A stretch of DNA of 8,226 nt from an uncultured Clostridia bacterium (GTDB taxonomy: Bacteria > Bacillota > Clostridia > TANB77 > RGIG9151): contig CAKSUD010000070.1 in NCBI GenBank assembly GCA_934500865.1, positions 1 to 8,226 of the forward strand, in the 5' to 3' direction. Position numbers and translations under genes: made by a program. The notes below the pieces were generated by a model. That model saw nothing but the letters and a program-made list of their open reading frames with translations. It ran no database searches and was not told where the DNA came from. This document shows positions 1-6,676 of the stretch, piece by piece (the first letter of the stretch is position 1; every line of letters begins with the position of its first letter).

Positions 1-3000
1 CATATACCTCATTTTTTTCTATTTTCTCCTGCGTTCTTAATAAATAAGGTTTTACAATTTCATAATTATCAATAGTCAGAAAATGAGATATTAACCTCAA
101 AAATTCTGCATCAGTCAATGGGCCTACCATGCTATGATCAAAGCTTGTTCCCGTTTCATCATCTAACCGTTCGAGAATACCTAATGCTTTCTCCATATCC
201 TCTACTGTCCCATTTTTAACAACCAATTCTACCGCACGTTCATATGACCTTGTTAACTCATTCTGGAGAAAATACAAATCACAAGTACGTGGTTCTCCCT
301 TGAAAACTTCCGTATCCTGTAACAATAATTCCAAATTAGTAATCGCCGATTCACAGATTGTTTTAAAATCCATTTGTGCTATGTGTGCACACAATTCTGC
401 CATCTTGACAGAATAGATTATCCAATTGTAGAACCAATTAATATTTTCACAATCTGCACAGACTGTCTCTATAACTCTCCTATCTCCCTCCTCAGCGAGA
501 TAATATATTTGTGAGAATAATTCTATGAAAATCCTTACATCTTTTTCTCCTGGCATCCTCAATGTTTTGATTTTTTCCCAGTTTCCAATTGCAACCTCAA
601 AGGAACCTTCACTTTGTGGATAATATCCAGTCTCAATATATGAAAGATAGTTTTTCCAATGAATCAGTTGTTGCTCCTCCGCAATTGAAGCAATTTCATC
701 AAATTCTATATAGTCCTGTAGCTCATCATACGCAATCTCAATACATTGGTTTCTTATTGAAATCTTTTCTTTTTCTATTGCCTCCATAAGCTTAGGAATG
801 ATACTAACTCCCTGTTCATCAAGATAATATCTATAATAGTATTTAAGCTCCTCAATATTGTACTGTTTAGCCTCAGTATCTAGATACAGTTCCCACCAAG
901 GTGTAATACCGGCTTTCGAAGAAATATAACATGCCAGTCGTCCTGTATTCTTATCAAAAGTTGGTTTCCCGTCAATCTGCATTAATTGATTTAGTTTAGA
1001 AGCACCTTTTATATCACATATTGCTTGAAAATATTCTTTACCAGTACTATCGAATTCGTTCATATCATCGAGCATTGCCAACAATTCACCTGCTGTTACC
1101 AACGCAACTAAATTTCTGATTCTACCCGCACTTCGAATAATACAATTCAGATTCATTCTTATACGTTTTCTAGAATAACCCTCCGCTACTGATTTAAGAA
1201 CAAATTCATTCTCAATTAAAGAAGTATTTTCATCATCCCTCTTAATTTTATACAGTAGTTCCGTAAGATAATAAAACGACTTATCGAATTCAAAAAAAGG
1301 GTTCCCCTGTAACCAATCTGCAAGAATACCATAAACATTTCTCTCTAAGTCAACCTTTTTCTCCTTTAATAAAGACAACACAAATCGGCGGAAACTTTCA
1401 TGATAAATTGAAAAGCCACCGCTTAGAATATTTTCAATCAATAATGGGTGAAGCACCGATATATCGTGTTCTACAAATTCTCCATCACCAGTAATCTCTT
1501 TTAAATCATCTAGACTAAGATAGAAATCCGCCCCACAAAGCGCATTAACCGTGCGGTTATTACGAACCATTGTATATAGATATGAATAATAATTAGACAG
1601 ACTGATGTCGTAATCAGGTATTTTGTCTATTAACTCTTTATTTACATCTGAATTTCGTAATTGACGCAAAATATAACTAAGGTATAAAGCATTTCCCTGT
1701 GATTTCTCAAGTAGATATGCACTTATTGATAAAGCATCATCATCTTCAATAATGTCATCATTAATCTGAAAAGTCGCCATCAAAGATTTTACTTGTTCAA
1801 TTCCCCATGGCTCAATTTCAAATACACAGTAGTTCTTGTCCTTGAAAGCCTCCAGCTCATCGATTGGCTGTGATGATATTAGCACATAGCAGTTATCAGG
1901 AAAATGTATATCCAACAGTTCAGAAATAATTTCAGTTTCAGAGCGCGAAATAATATCTTTATGCAGTTCATATTCTCTGGAAATATGATCAAGTCCATCT
2001 ACTACTAAATAGAACTCTTCTTCAACGAAGCCAAGCAAATTTTCAAGTTCTTTCTTATCTGCGCCAAAGGTTGTATTTTTTTGTTCAGCCAATTCTGGGC
2101 ATTGTTCCACAATCTGCGAAACCAGATTTCCATATAAGGATGCAACACATATTCTCTCAAGACTATTTGTATCCTGTAATGACTGGAAGCAATTATAATG
2201 TATAACTTTACTATCATCATTCTTAAGTTTATCTATGTATTCGTCGACAAGCCAAGACTTGCCAGAACCGGGATTGCCCGTAATAATGACACGTTTTGAA
2301 TTACGAATCTCTCTATGTAAACTTTCAATTTCATCACTGAGTATTATCTGATGCGCTGAATCCACAGGAAACCTTTGATCAAATTTTCCATAATCCATTA
2401 TGAGACCAAGTCGACCAATTAGCGCATTAGAATTAAGTCTATTACCCATCGCTCTGGAATGTTTCACTTCTGCTGCGAGCTTATAAATAACATCCTCTAC
2501 GGTGAGATTATTATTGGGATAAATACCCACACCCAATTTCTCAGTCTGTTTAATAATCACATTTTCAATTTCTCCCGGATTCTTTAAATCAAGACTTGCT
2601 TTCGGCATTTCTAAAAAGATAGTGAGTTCGGTACAAAAGGATAAAAAGTCCTCTCTAGTAATCAGTCCGGACTTAATTGCCAGGTTAAACTTTCGCCACG
2701 TTTTTGGAGGCAATTCTCCTTCAAGCCAAAACATGCTACCATCAAACACAAATGCTACAGTCGAAAAAGGTAAAGATTGATCTTGAACAGGCTTTAAAAA
2801 CTTTGCAATGTACTCGTCAGTCGGCCTATTCCACGCAAGACACAACTTAATTAGAGTATCCTTTTCTGACTTTTTGCTGTCTTTCCAAGACAAAAAAAGA
2901 TCACTTAAGGCAGTATCATGCCCATTGCCATTTGCAAAGTCATCCTTAGTAAGTTCGTGAGAGGTTTCATCATCAGAATACTTAATCTGAAATTCAGTAA

Positions 3001-3163
3001 TACCGTTAGGCGTCATCACTTTTAAATCATCAAATTTATCCCTATTGAAATTCTTACGATCAATAGTAATTTCAGCATCTGTCTGTTTAAGCATCAACTG
3101 TAGTATTATCGAAACAGTAAAATAATCCTGATATTCATATCCTTCATGGATTTGACTCTGCAT
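1..3163 (-). CDS. STAND/NACHT-type NTPase with N-terminal Cap4-like (DUF4297) nuclease, Avs-like; 3' end off the window
   Basis: I translated this frame by hand: it is open for 1054 codons from the ATG at 3163 to the window edge with no stop, so the C-terminus is missing. Residues 1-215 look like a Cap4/DUF4297 dsDNA nuclease: a GYEYQD helix (8-13), FDDLKV (D45, D46) and EFQIKY (Q59, K61), which form a PD-(D/E)XK core with Q in the E position. A P-loop NTPase follows: Walker A GNPGSGKS (296-303, K302), Walker B FYLVVDGLDH (384-393, D389), sensor-like LISSQP (428-433), and SQGNALYL (488-495), a common STAND signature. A winged-helix-like part ends with YHESFRRF (587-594). The rest is helix-rich, possibly TPR-like, and probably the sensor. 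Family knowledge: such proteins oligomerise on binding a phage product and cleave DNA. The antiviral role here is inferred from architecture and neighbours. A GAGGAGG site 7 nt upstream fixes the start. It is probably a separate transcription unit with its own promoter. Confidence 0.88.
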   Translation of the reverse strand, partial: MQSQIHEGYEYQDYFTVSIILQLMLKQTDAEITIDRKNFNRDKFDDLKVMTPNGITEFQIKYSDDETSHELTKDDFANGNGHDTALSDLFLSWKDSKKSEKDTLIKLCLAWNRPTDEYIAKFLKPVQDQSLPFSTVAFVFDGSMFWLEGELPPKTWRKFNLAIKSGLITREDFLSFCTELTIFLEMPKASLDLKNPGEIENVIIKQTEKLGVGIYPNNNLTVEDVIYKLAAEVKHSRAMGNRLNSNALIGRLGLIMDYGKFDQRFPVDSAHQIILSDEIESLHREIRNSKRVIITGNPGSGKSWLVDEYIDKLKNDDSKVIHYNCFQSLQDTNSLERICVASLYGNLVSQIVEQCPELAEQKNTTFGADKKELENLLGFVEEEFYLVVDGLDHISREYELHKDIISRSETEIISELLDIHFPDNCYVLISSQPIDELEAFKDKNYCVFEIEPWGIEQVKSLMATFQINDDIIEDDDALSISAYLLEKSQGNALYLSYILRQLRNSDVNKELIDKIPDYDISLSNYYSYLYTMVRNNRTVNALCGADFYLSLDDLKEITGDGEFVEHDISVLHPLLIENILSGGFSIYHESFRRFVLSLLKEKKVDLERNVYGILADWLQGNPFFEFDKSFYYLTELLYKIKRDDENTSLIENEFVLKSVAEGYSRKRIRMNLNCIIRSAGRIRNLVALVTAGELLAMLDDMNEFDSTGKEYFQAICDIKGASKLNQLMQIDGKPTFDKNTGRLACYISSKAGITPWWELYLDTEAKQYNIEELKYYYRYYLDEQGVSIIPKLMEAIEKEKISIRNQCIEIAYDELQDYIEFDEIASIAEEQQLIHWKNYLSYIETGYYPQSEGSFEVAIGNWEKIKTLRMPGEKDVRIFIELFSQIYYLAEEGDRRVIETVCADCENINWFYNWIIYSVKMAELCAHIAQMDFKTICESAITNLELLLQDTEVFKGEPRTCDLYFLQNELTRSYERAVELVVKNGTVEDMEKALGILERLDDETGTSFDHSMVGPLTDAEFLRLISHFLTIDNYEIVKPYLLRTQEKIEKNEVY

Positions 3164-3326
3164 TTAATAACCTCCTCACATCAAAACTACATGAATCAAC
3201 TTTTCAATTCTTTCCCTGCCATCCAACTATAAGTTTCCTTATGCTCACACAGTAAGTTAAGCTACAAGATGACTCACTATCAATTATTTCATTAAATTCA
3301 ATGTTTCATAATTCTCACTAGAACAA
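3164..3326 (-). other. Long untranslated leader of the STAND gene with short direct repeats
   Basis: Between the predicted promoter and the ATG there are about 160 nt with no open frame of note. On the plus strand CTCACTA occurs at 3314-3320 and 3273-3279, with a related CTCACAC at 3244-3250. The 11-mer ATTTCATTAAA at 3286-3296 recurs upstream of the promoter at 3401-3411. I see no known riboswitch motif and no clear terminator or attenuator. The repeats may be regulator sites or chance matches in AT-rich DNA. Confidence 0.3.
3171..3177 (-). promoter_or_regulatory. Ribosome binding site of the STAND NTPase gene
   Basis: The minus strand reads GAGGAGG, a near-perfect Shine-Dalgarno sequence, 7 nt before the ATG at 3163. 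It decides the start of the long gene. No competing start with a comparable site is seen upstream in that frame. Confidence 0.85.
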
Positions 3327-3335
3327 ATTATACCA
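3327..3335 (-). promoter_or_regulatory. Extended -10 promoter for the STAND NTPase gene
   Basis: The minus strand reads TGGTATAAT, a consensus -10 hexamer (3327-3332) preceded by TGn (3333-3335), as in extended -10 sigma-A promoters. No good TTGACA lies 16-18 nt upstream (the sequence there is TATATA-like), which an extended -10 can tolerate. Transcription would start near 3320, giving an untranslated leader of about 155 nt before the ATG at 3163. CTCACTA (plus-strand reading) occurs at the predicted start (3314-3320) and again at 3273-3279, and could mark a regulator site. Confidence 0.55.
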
Positions 3336-3440
3336 TATCACACAACAGATATATAGCAGCACTCGCCAATTCATAGAAGCAAATTAAAATATGGAAAATA
3401 ATTTCATTAAAAACCAGCAATCATCTTCCTAAAAAAATAA

Positions 3441-3587
3441 TCAATACATATTAATTTTTCGTTTTTCCTCATCCAATCGCATAAAAATCCCCTTAGATTC
3501 CTGACTCGCTTCTAACACCTCATCCGTGATATTCAATTCCAACTGCAATCTTCTACATAAAATCGAATATGTACGTTCATCCAACAT
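3441..3587 (-). pseudogene. Short open frame of 48 residues, probable gene remnant
   Basis: From the ATG at 3587 the frame encodes 48 residues, beginning MLDERTYSILCRRLQLEL and ending EEKRKINMY before a TGA. The composition is protein-like, charged and helical. The frame is open further upstream to an in-frame TGA at 3621-3623. An AAGGAG at 3609-3614 sits too far (21 nt) from this ATG and has no in-frame start at normal distance. The adjacent frame just upstream reads SLTIEQQRRLMRI before a stop, so a frameshifted, truncated longer gene is plausible. I do not recognise the family. A small functional protein is possible but less likely. Confidence 0.35.
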
Positions 3588-3635
3588 ATCCCTTAGATTC
3601 TCATCAATCTCCTTTGCTGTTCAATTGTTAAGCTT

Positions 3636-3641
3636 ATTATA
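3636..3641 (-). promoter_or_regulatory. Possible -10 box upstream of the small remnant frame
   Basis: The minus strand reads TATAAT, a consensus -10 hexamer, about 50 nt upstream of the 48-codon frame. No -35 box is found at 16-18 nt. The TTGACC of the neighbouring palindrome is too far upstream (about 33 nt). It may be a relic promoter of the lost gene or chance in AT-rich DNA. Confidence 0.25.
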
Positions 3642-3661
3642 ACTGGGAAAAAAATAAGATT

Positions 3662-3680
3662 TTGACCTTTATAAGGTCAA
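3662..3680. repeat. 19-bp perfect inverted repeat (operator-like)
   Basis: The sequence is TTGACCTT-TAT-AAGGTCAA: 8-bp perfect arms around 3 nt. The loop is short for a hairpin, and no T-run follows directly on either strand; on the minus strand a T-tract starts about 10 nt later. A dimeric repressor operator for the lost gene fits better than a terminator. No regulator gene is present in the window. Confidence 0.4.
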
Positions 3681-3690
3681 TTTGATACGT

Positions 3691-3715
3691 CAACTATCCT
3701 TTTGAGGACTAGTTG
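3691..3715. repeat. Imperfect inverted repeat / hairpin
   Basis: CAACTA and TCCT pair with AGGA and TAGTTG around a TTTG loop, with one unpaired C: 10 paired bases in 25 nt. It lies 10 nt from the TTGACCTT palindrome. There is no U-tract on either strand, so it is not a canonical terminator. It could be a processing site, an operator, or part of a mobile-element end. Confidence 0.35.
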
Positions 3716-3898
3716 AAAAGAATTTCATAAAATGAAAAGGTACCACCAGTAATTGATAGCACCCTTTATTCGATATAAAAGCGACATTTCTCTAATACAA
3801 CCTAAATTTCATCCATCTATTAAATTGTTTTATTTATCAATCATGCACAATTACGCAAATTACATAAAAATTATAATTTTCCTACTAACTACCGATAT
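3716..3898. other. Gene-free spacer downstream of the three-gene set
   Basis: The plus-strand open frame starting at TTG 3753 lacks a ribosome binding site and runs into the antisense of the zinc-motif gene, so I do not call it. A 14-bp AT-only palindrome, AAAATTATAATTTT at 3867-3880, lies 19 nt after the stop of the last operon gene. It could act as a weak transcription end on the minus strand, but no GC-rich stem is present. Confidence 0.3.
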
Positions 3899-4924
3899 TT
3901 ATTGTTTTATAGCATACTTCTCGTCAAAAATCATCGGTAATTCATCAGCGGATACTGGCTTATTTGACAAATATTTATAGTCATTTTCATTAATTGCGGG
4001 CAAACCATAGTTGGGTTGCTCCATATATTCCCTACTAAGCCTCACAAATGCATCATCCTTCAAAATAGTTTCGCTTATAGATTTTGAAAAAAAGAAATTA
4101 TCTGTAAGAGCAAAGACCAAATAGTTTATGTACTTCAAAACATCCTCTCTCTTAGAAGAATTTATCTGATGCCACAACTGTTTATATGCTTTATCACGCT
4201 TATGATAAAAAAGTAATATTACTGTAGCTCCATTAAAAGGAAATACGCAAAGATGGACTGATTGATTTTTCTTTTTTTCATCAAAATCATATGGATCGAT
4301 AATTTGGTTTCCCTTCATATCTTTATATATTGTAAAAGTTCCTTGAACAGCTATTGGGCAAACAAAAGGAAGTACTTCCCAATATGCAATTTGAAAACCA
4401 TATTCGACTTTTCCCGCCTTAATCTGCTTAAAGTATTCCAAATCATCTAAATAATCTCTAGTATCTAATTCATTCCCTTTTAGCATTTGCTGAATATTAA
4501 CAAATGGTAGATACTGTATATCATTTTCGCAAAGCTCCCTTTCGTACTTTTTTTGACTTATCATCAACAATAAATTTTTTATAGCAATTTCAGCCATCAT
4601 TAAGTCATTGGGTCTTGTTAATATAGTTTCTGGATTTTCATAATCTGCAAATTCCTTACTATCACAATCTCTGCAAATATAGTGAAATGTACCTGTACGT
4701 TTTATACCATCCTCACACTTAAAATAGCTTATCTCGGCAACTTTATTTTTATTATATAACATACCGTCTTCCGCCAATGTATTCAAAACCATGTATGGAA
4801 CTGAATGTGAATTACAAATTTGATTTATCTCCTTTCCACAAAGGAGACAATGTTTGGGTTTCGCACCTTGTCTAGCTATTTTAACTTTATTTTGCACATT
4901 TATCTTCTTACTTAACTCTTCCAT
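3899..4924 (-). CDS. Protein with degenerate HNH-like zinc motif, third gene of the putative defence operon
   Basis: It is 341 residues long. The N-terminal part carries C26-LL-C29, then N38-S39-H40-SVP, then C84-RD-C87-DSKEF. The spacing and the SHxVP segment resemble an HNH/treble-clef fold, in which two CxxC pairs hold a structural zinc and the H of DHxxP is the catalytic base. Here S replaces the D of DH, and D88 stands where the last HNH histidine would be. Either the nuclease is divergent or the fold now serves only in binding. Residues 100-341 are not recognised: a helical stretch (108-170), then a beta-rich part with FPFNGATVILLFYH (228-241). The gene overlaps the upstream nuclease gene by 13 bp, and its GAGGA site (4934-4938) lies within that gene 9 nt before the ATG, so translation is probably coupled. 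A role as DNA-binding or nuclease partner is inference. Confidence 0.85.
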   Translation of the reverse strand: MEELSKKINVQNKVKIARQGAKPKHCLLCGKEINQICNSHSVPYMVLNTLAEDGMLYNKNKVAEISYFKCEDGIKRTGTFHYICRDCDSKEFADYENPETILTRPNDLMMAEIAIKNLLLMISQKKYERELCENDIQYLPFVNIQQMLKGNELDTRDYLDDLEYFKQIKAGKVEYGFQIAYWEVLPFVCPIAVQGTFTIYKDMKGNQIIDPYDFDEKKKNQSVHLCVFPFNGATVILLFYHKRDKAYKQLWHQINSSKREDVLKYINYLVFALTDNFFFSKSISETILKDDAFVRLSREYMEQPNYGLPAINENDYKYLSNKPVSADELPMIFDEKYAIKQ

Positions 4925-6600
4925 AAATCATTATCCTCATTGACTATGTCATTCAGACTTAATTCCTTATACCTCACCCTTTTTAAAGCAACTCCCGCCT
5001 CTATCGATTTTACTACATGTTCATAAATCACCTTATTTGCCTTTTTTTCAAATACTGGATCAAATACCCTTTTTGTAATTTTGAACTTTATTTTTGCATA
5101 TTCTCTAATAACATTCTTTTTTACCAATGGAACACCGGCATATTTTTTTTCGCTCTTCTGACAAAAATCATAAATTTCCTTTATGCCAGTTGCAGTGTTA
5201 ATTGCTTCCTTAACAGTTAATAGACTAATAATTGGATACTCCTCTGAAATATCAACATCTGTTCCTGTGTACAAATAAGAAACTATTATTCCATCAATTT
5301 GACTGATTCTACAATCTGATTTTAATAAACACTTTACATCTTCGCTGTTTTCTTTTATTGCATAAAGCTGATCTTTCATCTTTTTCTGTGCTTTTATTAA
5401 TTCTCTATCCAAATTACACTTTTCAGAATATGACTCTGGCAGATAAAAATGCTTAAATTCTATATATAATGCATTTCCTATCGAATCGCAAACTAGCAAA
5501 TCAAATTCCCTTTTGTTTTTTGTACCAGGAATTTTTAATTCAAAATTTGATACTTTATTTAATCCTTTTATCCTTCTATCTAGCCATAACTCGACTTCTG
5601 GAATACAACGTTCCTTAATCTTATCTTTAATTTGTAAAAAACGTTCATTATCATGTCTTCTTAGATAGTTTAAAAACTGAGTGTCAACAGAGTTATTAAA
5701 TAATAATATAAATGGATTAATAAACATACATCCATCTTTTGTCCTAATTATAGGTGCGTCAGCCAAATTAGCTTTAGGATAATCTCCTTTCCCTAAAGGC
5801 TTATATATGCAGTCTTCAATTGCTTGTTGATAAAATTCGTCATTATCTGTCGGAATCATTGTTCTTATTTGAGAAGCCCCCACACTAGAGAAACAAATCA
5901 ATAATTGGGTCCATCTTAACTTGCGTACCATAAAATCTGCGTCATATAAAAAAATGTAACGCTTAGCTGCTGTAATCATTAAGTAATCCCTTATTCCTCC
6001 ACCTTCCATTGCAGAATATGGTTCAAAATCATCATTCCATATATTTTCACTCCAATAACTTTTATACAATTCAAATATTGCCATCTGGCGTTTTGTTAGC
6101 TCTGTTTTAGCAGTTCTTCCGCACCCGTATTGCAGAATATAATGAAGTGGTTTTCTTAACAAATAATATTCATATTGTTGCATGCTTTCTCGGCATAGTT
6201 CTTCTTCATTTACAATAATCAAATCTCCTTCTTTTGAAAATGACGCTTTTCTATTATGTACCTTCGGAAAAATATCACATAGTTCTGCGTATGTATATGC
6301 TTCCATCAATAGCCTATATGTATATTCATAAATCGAATCATCTACTTCATATAAAAACACCTCTTCTTCCTGCAGATACTTATACGCCAAATGCGTTAAG
6401 TAATTTAACGCAAATACTAAATACCTTTCTAAAGATTCTGACGAACTGAAAAAACATCCAGTCTCAATTGCTGCATCAACATATGCACAATTACAATGAA
6501 ATATAAAAGAATATCTTGGAATTTCCTTATTTAATAAATTTGGAATCCAATCATCGACTACTTTTTCTAATTCATTATAATCCACTTGTATCTTATCCAT
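4912..6600 (-). CDS. PD-(D/E)XK nuclease-domain protein, second gene of the putative defence operon
   Basis: It is 562 residues long. In the C-terminal half there is a typical PD-(D/E)XK core: helix IPEVELWLDRRI (333-344), REFDLLVCD with D367, then LYIEFKHF with E381 and K383, followed by a helix KAQKKMKDQL (403-412). These give the D...ExK triad of restriction-like nucleases, so DNA (possibly RNA) cleavage is likely. Residues 1-320 are mostly helical and rich in Y, E and L, and match nothing I recognise; they may sense a trigger or bind a partner. No transmembrane segment or Walker motif is evident. AAGAGG (6608-6613) lies 7 nt before the ATG. The gene follows the metallopeptidase gene after 76 bp and overlaps the next gene by 13 bp, so the three are probably co-transcribed and the last two translationally coupled. 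Confidence 0.88.
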   Translation of the reverse strand: MDKIQVDYNELEKVVDDWIPNLLNKEIPRYSFIFHCNCAYVDAAIETGCFFSSSESLERYLVFALNYLTHLAYKYLQEEEVFLYEVDDSIYEYTYRLLMEAYTYAELCDIFPKVHNRKASFSKEGDLIIVNEEELCRESMQQYEYYLLRKPLHYILQYGCGRTAKTELTKRQMAIFELYKSYWSENIWNDDFEPYSAMEGGGIRDYLMITAAKRYIFLYDADFMVRKLRWTQLLICFSSVGASQIRTMIPTDNDEFYQQAIEDCIYKPLGKGDYPKANLADAPIIRTKDGCMFINPFILLFNNSVDTQFLNYLRRHDNERFLQIKDKIKERCIPEVELWLDRRIKGLNKVSNFELKIPGTKNKREFDLLVCDSIGNALYIEFKHFYLPESYSEKCNLDRELIKAQKKMKDQLYAIKENSEDVKCLLKSDCRISQIDGIIVSYLYTGTDVDISEEYPIISLLTVKEAINTATGIKEIYDFCQKSEKKYAGVPLVKKNVIREYAKIKFKITKRVFDPVFEKKANKVIYEHVVKSIEAGVALKRVRYKELSLNDIVNEDNDLWKS

Positions 6601-6607
6601 TTAATGA

Positions 6608-6613
6608 CCTCTT
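6608..6613 (-). promoter_or_regulatory. Ribosome binding site of the PD-(D/E)XK nuclease gene
   Basis: The minus strand reads AAGAGG 7 nt before the ATG at 6600. It supports this start and shows that the gene has its own translation signal in the 76-bp gap after the metallopeptidase gene. No promoter is evident in that gap. Confidence 0.65.
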
Positions 6614-6676
6614 AACTCCATCAATCATATAATATCGCTCTCATCATATGCGTTGCCACTTGTTTTTCATATAAAA

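Noticed and set aside
589..789. Plus-strand open frame of 66 residues
   Set aside because: Antisense to the helical C-terminal part of the STAND gene; no start signal.
2005..2220. Minus-strand open frame of 71 residues inside the STAND gene
   Set aside because: It is an out-of-frame shadow of the NTPase core between Walker A and Walker B, which is itself open and carries the motifs.
3664..3709. TTGACC and TTGACG as -35 boxes
   Set aside because: Neither has a TATAAT-like box at 16-18 nt on the minus strand; the nearest consensus -10 is about 33 nt away.
3867..3880. AAAATTATAATTTT palindrome as a terminator of the three-gene set
   Set aside because: The stem is only A and T and too weak for a confident Rho-independent terminator, so it is mentioned only within the spacer entry.
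3753..3980. Plus-strand open frame of 75 residues with a hydrophobic stretch
   Set aside because: It starts at TTG without a ribosome binding site, lies in AT-rich spacer, and its second part is antisense to the end of the zinc-motif gene.
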